NCBI GenBank assembly: GCA_021740105.1
Contig: JAIPAM010000001.1
Coordinates: 1-64,000, forward strand
Reading direction: 5' to 3'
DNA: 64,000 nt
Source: Flavobacterium sp.
GTDB lineage: Bacteria; Bacteroidota; Bacteroidia; Flavobacteriales; Flavobacteriaceae
Under the pieces are notes generated by a model. That model saw only the letters and a program-made list of their open reading frames with translations. It was not told where the DNA came from and ran no database searches. The translations under genes and the position numbers were made by a program. Numbering within the stretch: position 1 is the first letter of the stretch; each line of letters starts with the position of its first letter. Below are positions 26,316-35,501 of the stretch, in pieces.

Positions 26316-28295
26316 TTATATCTTCTTTAAAACAATTTTCTCCGTTTGTTTTTCAATTATTAATTTAAAAAGATTTTTTAAATAATCATAATCTTCAGCT
26401 GGGATAATAGTTGCATTTACATCTAAATTTGAGTTAATTGTAATTTGTTCGGCATTTGAAGAAATTAAAAAATCAAAAGACGCCTGCTTTTGTTTGATTC
26501 CAATTGAGATAGATTCTGGTAAAGTTTCAATTTTATATCCTTTTGGAATATTAATATTTATCAAATATTTACCTCTTGTTGGGTATAAAAAATTAATTGG
26601 AAACTGTCTATTATTTTGTTTAAAAGGATTTTGAACTAATCCAAAACACAACATAGGAGAAAAGAAAATCCGATCTCCTAAAATTTCACCAAAATTTTTA
26701 TTACTGATGGTGTATTTCTCGTAAACTGGCTGATCCACTAATTTGTCATTTACTAATTCATAGTTTTCGACTTCAAATCCAGAATATTTTTTTTCAAAAT
26801 TATCAATCAGATTTTCCTGGGAAGCTCCAGAGATGTTTTCTCTAAATTTCAATGCTTCAAAATCAAAATAGGCATTTACTACTTTTCCTATTACTTCTCC
26901 AGCAGAATCAATTTTGAAAGACATGGTCATTTGGTTAACTGAATTGTTATCAGAAACTAAATCTATTTCTGAAGTGATTCCATCTTTGCTGATAAGACGC
27001 CCTTTATCATTTAAATCCCTAATAGGAAGGTTGTTTATAGAACAATTTTTACAGGTTGCATCCAATAAATATCTTTTTCCATCGACTTCAGCTGAAGCAA
27101 TTACATAATCAAACTTAGATTTATTTGGGAACAAAGTAACCCCATTTGTTTTGGTACTCAATAATACCGGGTTTGCCTCAATTCCGACAATTTTTAACAT
27201 CGCAATAAGCATTAAATTGATTTCAGCTACATTTCCAGAGTTTTCATTATAGGCAGAAACCACTCCACTTTTGGTAAAAAAACCTAAATTTCCATTCCAA
27301 TTCATCTTATTTTTTACATAATCAAAAATTACTTTTAAACGCACCTCCGTTGAATCTGTGCTTTTAACAATTCGTTTCAAATCTTTAAAAAAATAATCAC
27401 TTTTGTTTAATTCTCCACCAAATTCGTCTGCTTCGAATATCGATTTTGCAACACTTTCCCAGGTTGAGGCTAATTGCTTTGGGGGCTGATTAGGAAATTG
27501 AACAGTTTTTAACTCATGAGCTATTTTACTGTAATAATTATTCATATTCCTCACATAATCTTCTTCAATTAATTTTGGTACATCAACAGCTTCATATTTT
27601 GTTTTTACTTGTTGATAGTTCAAATATTCTGCTTGTCCGTGTTCATTATCATATCGAACGGTAATTGGTTCAATTTTATCTTCATGTGAAACTTTAACAA
27701 ACCCTAATTGCACCACATTGTACAGAAAGAAAGGTGGAATCTCAGTTATAAATTGTGCGAAATTCACTGGGATTTTATATTGATATTGAAAAAGAGGTAA
27801 TTCAGATAAATTTTCAGATTTATACCGGTATTTCAATTCAATTATTGAACCTTCTTTTACATTTGGGAATGTAATTTTTTTTGTTTTCCAAAACTCATTT
27901 GTACTTTCCTGAAATTTGCTTTCTCCCAATACCTTTTCCTTGATAATTTTACCATTTTCGATATTGTAGGTGTTTGCATTTAAAATAGTTACATTTTCAT
28001 CTGCCAATTTTTCGTAACCAACATAATAAGGAATTTCAAAATCAGCCCACTTTAAACCTTCTTTTTTATAAATTTTTATCCTTATGGAAAATTCTGTAAC
28101 CATCGAAAAACCATTTGTTAAAGTATATTTATAAGTAGTTTTTGCTTTTTTATATAGAAATGCAGCGACAGCACTTGAATCTAATTTATGAGTGCTTTCT
28201 AGTAATTCTTGTTTTGAAACTTTTCCAAACTCCAAATTTTGAGCACTAGCTTTAAAAACTAATAATACTATTAAACTAAATAGGATTTTTTTCAT
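26316..28295 (-). CDS. DUF3857/transglutaminase-fold exported protein, first paralogue, catalytic residues lost
   Basis: 659 residues with a signal peptide (MKKILFSLIVLLVFKASAQ). An N-terminal DUF3857 domain (about residues 55-220) precedes a transglutaminase-like core (about 300-415) and a beta-rich C-terminal domain ending SEKIVLKKI-like (here TEKIVLKKI). The core has NSGNVAEINLMLIAML where active family members have a GDC-K motif, so the nucleophilic Cys is replaced by Val. The His is replaced by Tyr (KFDYVIAS). The Asp survives (LLDAT). It is therefore probably a binding or structural protein. It is 5 bases from its closest paralogue upstream, and the role of the family is unknown. Confidence 0.82.
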   Translation of the reverse strand: MKKILFSLIVLLVFKASAQNLEFGKVSKQELLESTHKLDSSAVAAFLYKKAKTTYKYTLTNGFSMVTEFSIRIKIYKKEGLKWADFEIPYYVGYEKLADENVTILNANTYNIENGKIIKEKVLGESKFQESTNEFWKTKKITFPNVKEGSIIELKYRYKSENLSELPLFQYQYKIPVNFAQFITEIPPFFLYNVVQLGFVKVSHEDKIEPITVRYDNEHGQAEYLNYQQVKTKYEAVDVPKLIEEDYVRNMNNYYSKIAHELKTVQFPNQPPKQLASTWESVAKSIFEADEFGGELNKSDYFFKDLKRIVKSTDSTEVRLKVIFDYVKNKMNWNGNLGFFTKSGVVSAYNENSGNVAEINLMLIAMLKIVGIEANPVLLSTKTNGVTLFPNKSKFDYVIASAEVDGKRYLLDATCKNCSINNLPIRDLNDKGRLISKDGITSEIDLVSDNNSVNQMTMSFKIDSAGEVIGKVVNAYFDFEALKFRENISGASQENLIDNFEKKYSGFEVENYELVNDKLVDQPVYEKYTISNKNFGEILGDRIFFSPMLCFGLVQNPFKQNNRQFPINFLYPTRGKYLININIPKGYKIETLPESISIGIKQKQASFDFLISSNAEQITINSNLDVNATIIPAEDYDYLKNLFKLIIEKQTEKIVLKKI

Positions 28296-28300
28296 GCTTT

Positions 28301-30316
28301 TTAAATCTTCTTTAAAACAATTTTCTCACTATGTTTATCAACAATTTCTTTAAAGAAATTTTTCAATACATCATAGTATTCAGCACCAACAATTGCTTGG
28401 TTGATATCTAATGTATAAACAATTTGAAATTTATTTTCGGTATTTGAAACTAGATAGGTAAAATTACAGATTCCATCAATCATAGCCACTGATTTTGATT
28501 GTGGTATAGTTTCAATAGCATAACCTTCTGGAATTGTGAAGCTAATATTGTACTTATCCTGATTTGGAAAAATAAAATCTACTGGATATTCTCTTTTTTC
28601 TTGAGTGAAAATATTTTTGGTTTCTGCTAAAAAGAAAACTGGAGAAAAATACATTTTATCTCCTATTACTTCAATTGCATTATTATGAGTAAAAGTATAA
28701 TTTTCTACTACTGGCATTGATAAATCCGTTTTATTTTGCACATCATAATCACCAATTTCAATTCCAGGATATTTTTTTTCTAATTTTTCTATATAACTTT
28801 CTTTGTTTAAAGAATTGTACCTTTCTCTGAAGGAATACGCATTATAATCGAAGTAGTTTTCCCTAATTTTCCCTGTCATTGTTCCGTCTTTTTCAATAGT
28901 CGCCATCATATTGATAACATCTTTAGAGTTGTTTTTTGGCATTAAATCAACCTCTGATGATGTTCCGTCTTTTCTAATGATTCTTCCCACCCAATTCAAA
29001 GCATTAAAAGGCAAAATATTAGGCAACGTATTCTTGTGTGTGGCATCCAAAAGTAGTAAGCCATTATTGTATTCAACTCCTGCTATTACATAATTAAAAG
29101 CCGTTCGTGAGGGATAAACAGTTATACCGTTTGAGCGAGTACTCAAAACAACTGGATTAGCATCAATTCCTGCATAACGCAACATAGAAACTAGCATCAA
29201 ATTAATTTCGGCAACATTTCCAGTTTTGTCAATATAAGCTCTTCTAACGCCTTCATCGCAATAATAACTGTTGTTGTTATTCCAATTCATTCTCGCTTTT
29301 ACATAATTGAAAATGGCGCTTATTTTTTCTTCATTAGAAACTAATCCATTTAAAATAATATCGAGATCCTTTTCAAAATAGCCCGTTTTTTCAACTTCAA
29401 GACCAAAATTTTCAGCTAAATAAATTTTTCTAACCACACCTTCCCAGTCGGACGCATAGTTTTCAAAAGTACTTTGAGGCATTTTTTTTCCCGACAATTC
29501 ATGAATTAAAGAAGAGGTATAATTGTCAATATTATTAACAAAAGCCTCGTCTTTAATTGCTGGTACATTTTCGGCCACATATTTAGTTTGCGTTTCTAAA
29601 TAATCTATTTTTTCATAGTCAAATTTAGTTGTTTCGGTAGATGTTCCAGTAGCCCTATTTTTATCTGTTAGTGTAATGATTCTATTTTTGGTTTCTGTCG
29701 AAGTTGTAAATGAAATGAACCCTTTATTTCTTACATTGTAAATATAATATTCTGGTATACATGCTAAAAATTCTGAATAATTTACAGGAATCTCTTTTTG
29801 AAAATACCACTCTGGTAAAGTTGAAAAATACGGCGAGCGAATCACCACTTTGTATTCTATAATTGAGCCCTCTTTGACATCTGGAAGTGTGATTTTTTTT
29901 CTAAAATAGTTTTTAGATCTGTTTTCTGTAAACTCGCCTTCGCTTTTTAATTTCGTTTTTTGAATTTTGCCATCTACTAAATTAAAAGTCATCGCTTTTG
30001 AAAAAGTAACTGTTTCAGAGGGTGAACCTCCAGTATAATAATTGTACGCATGAGAAGCATTTCCATATCCTTCTTTTTTGTAAATTTTTATTTTAGTGTC
30101 TATTTCTGTAACCATCCCAAAACCATTTAATTCTGAGTATTCAAAATAGGTTCTACCAACTTGAAATAGAACTGCTGCTACTGCTGAAGTATCTATTGGA
30201 TGGACTTTTTCTTTTAATTCTTCAACTGTTACCTTGCCCAATTCGTACTTTTTTTGGGAGAAAACAATAGTATTTATTAATAAAAATGCAATGGTGAGTC
30301 CTAATTTATTTTTCAT
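28301..30316 (-). CDS. DUF3857/transglutaminase-fold exported protein, second paralogue, catalytic residues lost
   Basis: 671 residues with a signal peptide (MKNKLGLTIAFLLINTIVFSQ). Same three-part plan as the downstream gene: DUF3857, transglutaminase-like core, C-terminal domain ending SEKIVLKKI. The core again has KTGNVAEINLMLVSML in place of a GDC motif and FNYVIAG in place of the His segment, with LLDAT intact. The first and second paralogues are clearly a tandem duplication. They share long stretches, including the NRSKNYFRKKITLPDVKEGS region here and KEGSIIELKYRYKS there. It sits 10 bases below the third paralogue in one operon. Confidence 0.82.
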   Translation of the reverse strand: MKNKLGLTIAFLLINTIVFSQKKYELGKVTVEELKEKVHPIDTSAVAAVLFQVGRTYFEYSELNGFGMVTEIDTKIKIYKKEGYGNASHAYNYYTGGSPSETVTFSKAMTFNLVDGKIQKTKLKSEGEFTENRSKNYFRKKITLPDVKEGSIIEYKVVIRSPYFSTLPEWYFQKEIPVNYSEFLACIPEYYIYNVRNKGFISFTTSTETKNRIITLTDKNRATGTSTETTKFDYEKIDYLETQTKYVAENVPAIKDEAFVNNIDNYTSSLIHELSGKKMPQSTFENYASDWEGVVRKIYLAENFGLEVEKTGYFEKDLDIILNGLVSNEEKISAIFNYVKARMNWNNNNSYYCDEGVRRAYIDKTGNVAEINLMLVSMLRYAGIDANPVVLSTRSNGITVYPSRTAFNYVIAGVEYNNGLLLLDATHKNTLPNILPFNALNWVGRIIRKDGTSSEVDLMPKNNSKDVINMMATIEKDGTMTGKIRENYFDYNAYSFRERYNSLNKESYIEKLEKKYPGIEIGDYDVQNKTDLSMPVVENYTFTHNNAIEVIGDKMYFSPVFFLAETKNIFTQEKREYPVDFIFPNQDKYNISFTIPEGYAIETIPQSKSVAMIDGICNFTYLVSNTENKFQIVYTLDINQAIVGAEYYDVLKNFFKEIVDKHSEKIVLKKI

Positions 30317-30326
30317 TTTCTTTAAT

Positions 30327-32234
30327 TTAAATTTTAGCTATTACTATTTTTGAATTGTCATTCCTTCTTACTTTTTCAATAAACATTCGAAATTCTTCGA
30401 ATTCCTCTTTAGAATAAATCCCTTTTTTCAAAAGTAGTTTTCGCTTATAGACTATGTTTAGACCGTCTTTTTTAACAAGCTCCATTTTATAGTTTCCGAA
30501 TTTATTGCTTAATTCAATATTTTCCGGCATTGCTTCAATTAAAAAACCTGATGGCAATGTGATGGTAATTTCATCATTATCTACGAAGCCTCTTTCTATT
30601 TCAAAAGGATTGTGACGGTTTCTGCTTTTTTTAAGATTTCCAGAATACTGGTTGAACGCATTTACTGCAAATAAAATTTTATTACCTGTGATTGCTCCAT
30701 AATTCACAGCGCTAATTTGAACGTTTTCTGTAAAAGAAATTTTCTCTTTATCGTTAAAAAAAGAGGTATTATTAATATTTAAATTATTGATATTACTCCA
30801 ATAATTTTTATAATTTCTTTCTTTTTCAGTTGGTGATAGTTTCTCTAATTGGTATTTTTTTTGGTATTGAGTACCCTCAGAAACTATTGAAATCCCCCCT
30901 TCAAAATCACCTGTTTCAGAAATGGAATACTGCCCCTTGCTGAATTGCGAGTTGGTATTTTCATCATAGTCTTTGGTTCGAACAATTTCACCGCCTTCGG
31001 GTTTTATTACCACTACATTTCGGTCATCAGTGAAATTAGCTTGAAATCCAAATGGGTTATCTTGGCTAGTACATTCTAAAAAAACATACTCCTTTTGATT
31101 TGGAATTGCCAAAATAACGTGATTCCCTTGAACGGAAAAAAAATCGGATTCAATATCTATTTTATCTGAATCACCATACAGTTCTGTATAATACGCAGGA
31201 ACATCAACTGCGTTTAAAAGTGCTCTAGTATAATTCGACAATGCTTTACAATCTCCGTAACTTAATCGATCAACATCGCTAGCTAGCATTGGTTTAAAAC
31301 CGCCAATTCCAACTTGAACGCTTATGTATCTTGATTTGTTTTGAAGGTATTGGTAAACGATTTTAGCTTTTTTAATTGGATCTTTTTCAACTCCTACTAT
31401 CGATTTAATTTTGGCAATTGTTTCGTCTGATAAATCGCAAGTACCTTTTAAAATTTTTTCTGAAAACCACTGGCCATATTCCTTCCAGTTTTTGGCAGAA
31501 CCATCAACCCCTTCTAAATTAAAAAACTCTAAACTCATCATAACCCTTGGGTAAATTTTGATAAAATCGGGACTTAATTCTTCTGGTTTTTGAGCCACTA
31601 CAGCTTCTACTGCATAGGATAATTGAGTTGAAGTATCGGAAGTTTTTTTAACATTAAAGTTATCCAAATTAAACTCTTTCTTTTTAAAACCTAAATCATT
31701 AGGATAGGTAACTTTTAAAATACTTTTTTCAATACTCACGTAATAATCTGTGATTGGCATCCACTTTGGGATTAAAGCCGTATTTGAGGTTTGAATTTCG
31801 CAAGTAAAATTGACTGTAAATGGATAATTAATTGGGGTGTAATCTAGATAAACAACTCGACTATCAGAAAAAAGTGTACCCCCGCTTACGGCACTTTCAT
31901 CAATAAAATCTTTTTTTCTAATTTTCTTGATTTCATTTCCAAAGGCATCATAAATAACTGCTTCAATAGCATTTAATGATCTAGATTTGTCATATCCCGT
32001 TATTGCACCAACAGCACTTAACCCATTTTTATTGTAAACGGTTACAACTCTATTGGTATAAATGGTCATTTTTCTTTGTGAAGAAATTAAAATTTCTTGA
32101 TGGTTTAAGCGAACAACAGCATTTGAATTAGTCAATAAGCTATCTGCTATTTGGGTTGCCGAATATTTTATTTTTTGAGCTGTAACTGCAATTGTAAAAA
32201 ATGCAACTAGCAGAATGGTAAGGTTTTGTTTCAA
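30327..32234 (-). CDS. DUF3857/transglutaminase-fold exported protein, third paralogue, Cys and His present
   Basis: 635 residues with a signal peptide (MKQNLTILLVAFFTIAVTAQ). It has DUF3857 and a transglutaminase-like core. Unlike its two neighbours it keeps the nucleophile and base: RLSYGDCKALSNYTRALL and GNHVILAIP. The third position is Glu instead of Asp (VFLECTSQ). It could be an active envelope protease or transamidase. It is the first of the three genes in the transcript and ends NSKIVIAKI, echoing the paralogues. It is more divergent than the other two are from each other. The dtd gene starts 55 bases upstream. Confidence 0.82.
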   Translation of the reverse strand: MKQNLTILLVAFFTIAVTAQKIKYSATQIADSLLTNSNAVVRLNHQEILISSQRKMTIYTNRVVTVYNKNGLSAVGAITGYDKSRSLNAIEAVIYDAFGNEIKKIRKKDFIDESAVSGGTLFSDSRVVYLDYTPINYPFTVNFTCEIQTSNTALIPKWMPITDYYVSIEKSILKVTYPNDLGFKKKEFNLDNFNVKKTSDTSTQLSYAVEAVVAQKPEELSPDFIKIYPRVMMSLEFFNLEGVDGSAKNWKEYGQWFSEKILKGTCDLSDETIAKIKSIVGVEKDPIKKAKIVYQYLQNKSRYISVQVGIGGFKPMLASDVDRLSYGDCKALSNYTRALLNAVDVPAYYTELYGDSDKIDIESDFFSVQGNHVILAIPNQKEYVFLECTSQDNPFGFQANFTDDRNVVVIKPEGGEIVRTKDYDENTNSQFSKGQYSISETGDFEGGISIVSEGTQYQKKYQLEKLSPTEKERNYKNYWSNINNLNINNTSFFNDKEKISFTENVQISAVNYGAITGNKILFAVNAFNQYSGNLKKSRNRHNPFEIERGFVDNDEITITLPSGFLIEAMPENIELSNKFGNYKMELVKKDGLNIVYKRKLLLKKGIYSKEEFEEFRMFIEKVRRNDNSKIVIAKI

Positions 32235-32289
32235 AATTTGGCTGAAAAGGATTTATAAAATCCAAATATAAACAAAATAAGTAATAATA

Positions 32290-32742
32290 TTATGATTTGT
32301 TTTTACTGTCAATAATTAGGGTAACAGGACCGTCATTGACTAATTCTACTTTCATATCGGCACCAAATTTACCCGTTTGGATTTTCTTTCCAAGCTCCAA
32401 TTCCATATGTTTTACAAAATTTTCATAAATAGGAATAGCCATCTCGGGTTTTGACGCTTTGATATATGAAGGTCGATTTCCCTTTTTTGTGCTGGCATGC
32501 AAAGTAAATTGGCTCACAATAATAATATCACCTTGAATGTCTTTAACAGATAGGTTCATCACATTATTTTCATCACCAAAAATTCGAAGATTGATTATTT
32601 TTTGGCTAAGCCAATTGATGTCTTCTTGGGAATCTTCGTCTTCAATTCCCACCAATACTAAAAGTCCGTTGTCAATTTGAGCAACTATATTTTCTGAAAT
32701 AGTTACCGATGCGGAAGATACTCTTTGGATTACTACTTTCAA
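32290..32742 (-). CDS. dtd: D-aminoacyl-tRNA deacylase
   Basis: 150 residues, full length. It hydrolyses D-amino acids (and mis-attached glycine) from tRNA in the cytosol. Signature parts are MKVVIQRVSSASV at the N-terminus, the SQFTL motif (IIVSQFTLHAST, with the catalytic Thr) and the cross-subunit NxGPxT motif near the C-terminus (VNDGPVTLIID). It is followed by the DUF3857 genes and preceded by a four-helix-bundle protein gene, all on one strand. Confidence 0.96.
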   Translation of the reverse strand: MKVVIQRVSSASVTISENIVAQIDNGLLVLVGIEDEDSQEDINWLSQKIINLRIFGDENNVMNLSVKDIQGDIIIVSQFTLHASTKKGNRPSYIKASKPEMAIPIYENFVKHMELELGKKIQTGKFGADMKVELVNDGPVTLIIDSKNKS

Positions 32743-32778
32743 ATTAATTGTAAATTGTAAATTGTGAATTATTGAAGA

Positions 32779-32793
32779 AATTCATAATTATTT
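32779..32793. repeat. 15-bp direct repeat, copy 1
   Basis: AATTCATAATTATTT, overlapping the stop codon of the four-helix-bundle gene. An identical copy lies at 33207-33221. Confidence 0.55.
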
Positions 32794-33147
32794 TTTTAAG
32801 TTATTCTTCGTTGAAATAATTATTGAAGCTAGGAGTTTATTAATTTCTATAATATCCATATTTAATGATTGGTATTGGTCTTCACTCAAATATTGAGATT
32901 GAAATAATAATTCTAACCAATAATCACTCTCATTTGCTTCTTTTTGAGCAATGGCAAGTTTATGAATGAAATCTAATTTACTTTCTGCATGTTCAGATTC
33001 CCTAACCATTGCGCCAATTGATGTGCCGCTTCTCAACAATTGCTTACTTAATACAAACTCTTTTTTTTCAAAAATTAAGAATTGCTGCAATTTTACGATT
33101 CGTAAAGCAAAACTAAATGATTTTGTTTTTATTATATTTTCTGCCAT
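32788..33147 (-). CDS. Four-helix-bundle protein of the 23S rRNA intervening-sequence family
   Basis: About 119 residues from the preferred ATG at 33147 (MAENIIKTKSF). A longer start at 33156 is possible. Landmarks of the family are ALRIVKLQQFL, QLLRSGTSIGAMVRESEHAESKLDFIHKL broken here as LLRSGTSIGA then ESEHAESK, and ANESDYWLELL. Members form helical-bundle pentamers, but their role is not established. They were first noticed in intervening sequences of 23S rRNA genes and occur scattered in Bacteroidetes genomes. Here the gene lies between rsgA and dtd and is flanked by identical 15-bp direct repeats, which suggests it arrived as a unit. Confidence 0.85.
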   Translation of the reverse strand: MAENIIKTKSFSFALRIVKLQQFLIFEKKEFVLSKQLLRSGTSIGAMVRESEHAESKLDFIHKLAIAQKEANESDYWLELLFQSQYLSEDQYQSLNMDIIEINKLLASIIISTKNNLKK

Positions 33148-33206
33148 AATTTGCATTACTAATCTAAATTACAATTTTTAACTATTCGAAATAATTCATA
33201 ATTAAT

Positions 33207-33221
33207 AATTCATAATTATTT
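33207..33221. repeat. 15-bp direct repeat, copy 2
   Basis: AATTCATAATTATTT, overlapping the stop codon of rsgA and identical to 32779-32793. The two copies bracket the four-helix-bundle gene. Confidence 0.55.
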
Positions 33222-34196
33222 ATTCCTCGTTTCATCACTTGCCTTTCGATCCTCATCATAAATATCTGTTCTATAATGCTCCTCATCACCTTCCAAAATT
33301 TTGAGATAACTTTTATAACGAGACCAAGAAATTATATCTTCTTCGAGGGCTTTTTTAATGGCACAATGAGGTTCGTCTTTATGCAAACAGTTATTGAATT
33401 TACATTGATCTTTTAACTTGAAAAATTCAGGGAAATAACCGCTAATTTCTTCTTTTTCCATGTCTACAATTCCAAACCCTTTGATTCCTGGAGTGTCAAT
33501 AATTCTTGCATCGAAACTTAAATCGTACATTTCTGCAAAGGTAGTGGTGTGTTGACCCTGCATACTTTGTTCCGAAATTACCTTTGTTTTTAATTGTAAA
33601 TTAGGTTCCAAAGCATTTACCAACGTCGATTTTCCAACACCAGAATGTCCTGAAAACATGCTTACTTTCCCAATCATCATTTCCTTTAAGGCGGTAATCC
33701 CTTTCATTTCTGTGGAAGAAACACGCAAACATTGGTAACCAATTTCTTGATAGATATGTTGCAGGTATAATTGTTCTTCCATCGTTGCCTCGTCAAACGT
33801 ATCGATCTTATTAAAAACCAACACCGTTTCAATTCCGTAAGCTTCAGCGGTAACTAAAAAACGGTCGATAAAATTGGTGGTTGTGGGCGGGTTATTTATG
33901 GTAATTAGAAGAAAAACCCGATCAATATTAGAGGCAATAATGTGCATTTGATGGGACAAATTCACCGATTTTCGAACGATATAATTCTTTCTTTCGTGAA
34001 TAGTATGAATCGTTCCTGTAACCGAGTCGGAAGTTTCTTCGAGTTCATAATCTACCCAATCACCTACCGCAATTGGGTTGGTACTTTTAATGCCTTTTAT
34101 TCGGAATTTACCCTTCATGCGACATTCAATAAAATTCCCTTGTTCCGATTTTACAGTGTACCAACTTCCAGTAGATTTATAAACTAGTCCTGTCAT
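33216..34196 (-). CDS. rsgA: Small ribosomal subunit biogenesis GTPase RsgA
   Basis: 326 residues. A circularly permuted GTPase that helps mature the 30S subunit. An N-terminal OB-fold (about 1-75) is followed by G4 (LVFNKID), then G1 (GHSGVGKSTLVNAL) and G3 (DTPGIKGFG), the permuted order typical of the family. A zinc finger follows with Cys-Cys-His-Cys spacing (CKFNNCLHKDEPHC). It is 15 bases downstream of the DAHP synthase-chorismate mutase gene, so the two are probably co-transcribed. Confidence 0.97.
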   Translation of the reverse strand: MTGLVYKSTGSWYTVKSEQGNFIECRMKGKFRIKGIKSTNPIAVGDWVDYELEETSDSVTGTIHTIHERKNYIVRKSVNLSHQMHIIASNIDRVFLLITINNPPTTTNFIDRFLVTAEAYGIETVLVFNKIDTFDEATMEEQLYLQHIYQEIGYQCLRVSSTEMKGITALKEMMIGKVSMFSGHSGVGKSTLVNALEPNLQLKTKVISEQSMQGQHTTTFAEMYDLSFDARIIDTPGIKGFGIVDMEKEEISGYFPEFFKLKDQCKFNNCLHKDEPHCAIKKALEEDIISWSRYKSYLKILEGDEEHYRTDIYDEDRKASDETRNK

Positions 34197-34211
34197 GAGG
34201 CAAAGATAGAG

Positions 34212-35303
34212 TTAATTAGAAGAATGATTTATGATTTTTTCCTGATGACTAATACTTTCTTGATGAATTGCCTTAAATAATTTTACAATAAATTCCTCAC
34301 TTAATCCCTTTTCTTCTCCGTCAGCTATCATTTTTTTTAGAATTTCTGCCCATCGTTTATTTTGTAAAACCGATACATTTTTTGCTTTTTTAATTGCACC
34401 GATCGCTTCTGCAACCTTCATTCTGTTTCCTAATAATTCCAAAATTTTAGAATCGGTGATATCGATTTTAGCTCTCAACTTTTCCATATCAATATTAAAA
34501 TCTTCTTCTTCAATCGATGCCTTTCGAATGACTAGCTCTTTAATAATTTGTTTCAAAGTTTGAGGGGTAACTTGTTGTTCAGCATCACTCCAAGCATTTT
34601 CTGGATCGTTATGCGTTTCAATCATCAATCCGTCATAATTCAAATCTAAAGCTTGTTGGGAAACTTCTTTTATCATTGCTCTTTTCCCCGTAATGTGTGA
34701 GGGATCACAAATTAGCGGTAAATCAGGAAATTTACTTTGCAAATCGATAGCAATTTGCCACTCGGGAATGTTTCTATATTTTGTTTTTTCATACGTAGAA
34801 AAACCCCTATGAATGACGCCTAATTTCTTAATTCCAGCATTATACAAACGCTCCACACCGCCTATCCACAATGCCAAATCGGGATTTACAGGATTTTTAA
34901 CCAATACTATTTTATCTGAATTTTGTAAAGCATCAGCAATTTCTTGAACCGCAAAGGTATTTACCGTGGTTCTGGCTCCAATCCAAAGCACATCAATATC
35001 ATGTGCTAAAGCTAATTTTACGTGAGCGGCATTGGCAACTTCAATTGCCATCATCAAACCGGTTTCTGCTTTTGCTTTTTGCAACCATTTTAAACCTATT
35101 TCTCCAACGCCTTCAAATCCTCCCGGTCGAGTTCTAGGCTTCCAAATTCCTGCTCGGAAAATTGAAACGTCCGAATTTTTTAATTCGTGAGCAATTTTTA
35201 ATACCTGCTCTTCTGTTTCTGCGCTACATGGACCCGCAATCACTAATGGATGTGATAAGTTAAAATCTTCTAACCACTTTCTCATTTCAATATTGTTCTC
35301 CAT
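34212..35303 (-). CDS. Bifunctional DAHP synthase and chorismate mutase
   Basis: About 363 residues from the ATG at 35303 (MENNIEMRKWLEDF); the frame also allows 35312. Residues about 15-265 form a type I DAHP synthase of the KDO8P-synthase-like branch (VIAGPCSAETEEQ, FRAGIWKPRTRPGGFEG, LICDPSHITGKR). Residues about 270-355 form an AroQ-type helical chorismate mutase (LRAKIDITDSKILELLGNRMKVAEAIG). The mutase is fused at the C-terminus, an arrangement known in Bacteroidetes. It probably gives feedback control of the shikimate pathway by sensing prephenate. The enzyme condenses phosphoenolpyruvate with erythrose 4-phosphate. aroA lies in the same direction about 9 kb away. Confidence 0.94.
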   Translation of the reverse strand: MENNIEMRKWLEDFNLSHPLVIAGPCSAETEEQVLKIAHELKNSDVSIFRAGIWKPRTRPGGFEGVGEIGLKWLQKAKAETGLMMAIEVANAAHVKLALAHDIDVLWIGARTTVNTFAVQEIADALQNSDKIVLVKNPVNPDLALWIGGVERLYNAGIKKLGVIHRGFSTYEKTKYRNIPEWQIAIDLQSKFPDLPLICDPSHITGKRAMIKEVSQQALDLNYDGLMIETHNDPENAWSDAEQQVTPQTLKQIIKELVIRKASIEEEDFNIDMEKLRAKIDITDSKILELLGNRMKVAEAIGAIKKAKNVSVLQNKRWAEILKKMIADGEEKGLSEEFIVKLFKAIHQESISHQEKIINHSSN

Positions 35304-35478
35304 GCTTTTCATTCTTGTGATTGCGCTAATTTGATATTGTGCAAAATTATTACAATTATCTTGAATACCCTTTTTGTTTGCTTATTATTTACAACAATTT
35401 TAGACTTTGTTCGTTTGTAAATTAATTAATTTATAGTCGGCTTTTAGGATTGATTATGGTAAACCTAAATTTTCTGCT

Positions 35479-35486
35479 TACTTTTG
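35479..35486 (+). promoter_or_regulatory. -7 element of gldA
   Basis: TACTTTTG, 15 bases before the preferred ATG at 35502. It overlaps the alternative upstream TTG codon at 35484 and so rules that start out. Confidence 0.6.
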
Positions 35487-35501
35487 TTTAAAATAATTTA
35501 T

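Noticed and set aside
32745..33220. CRISPR-like repeats in the AT-rich spacers around the four-helix-bundle gene
   Set aside because: The repeated ATTCATAATT and AAATTGTAAATTGT strings are irregular simple AT repeats without uniform spacers.
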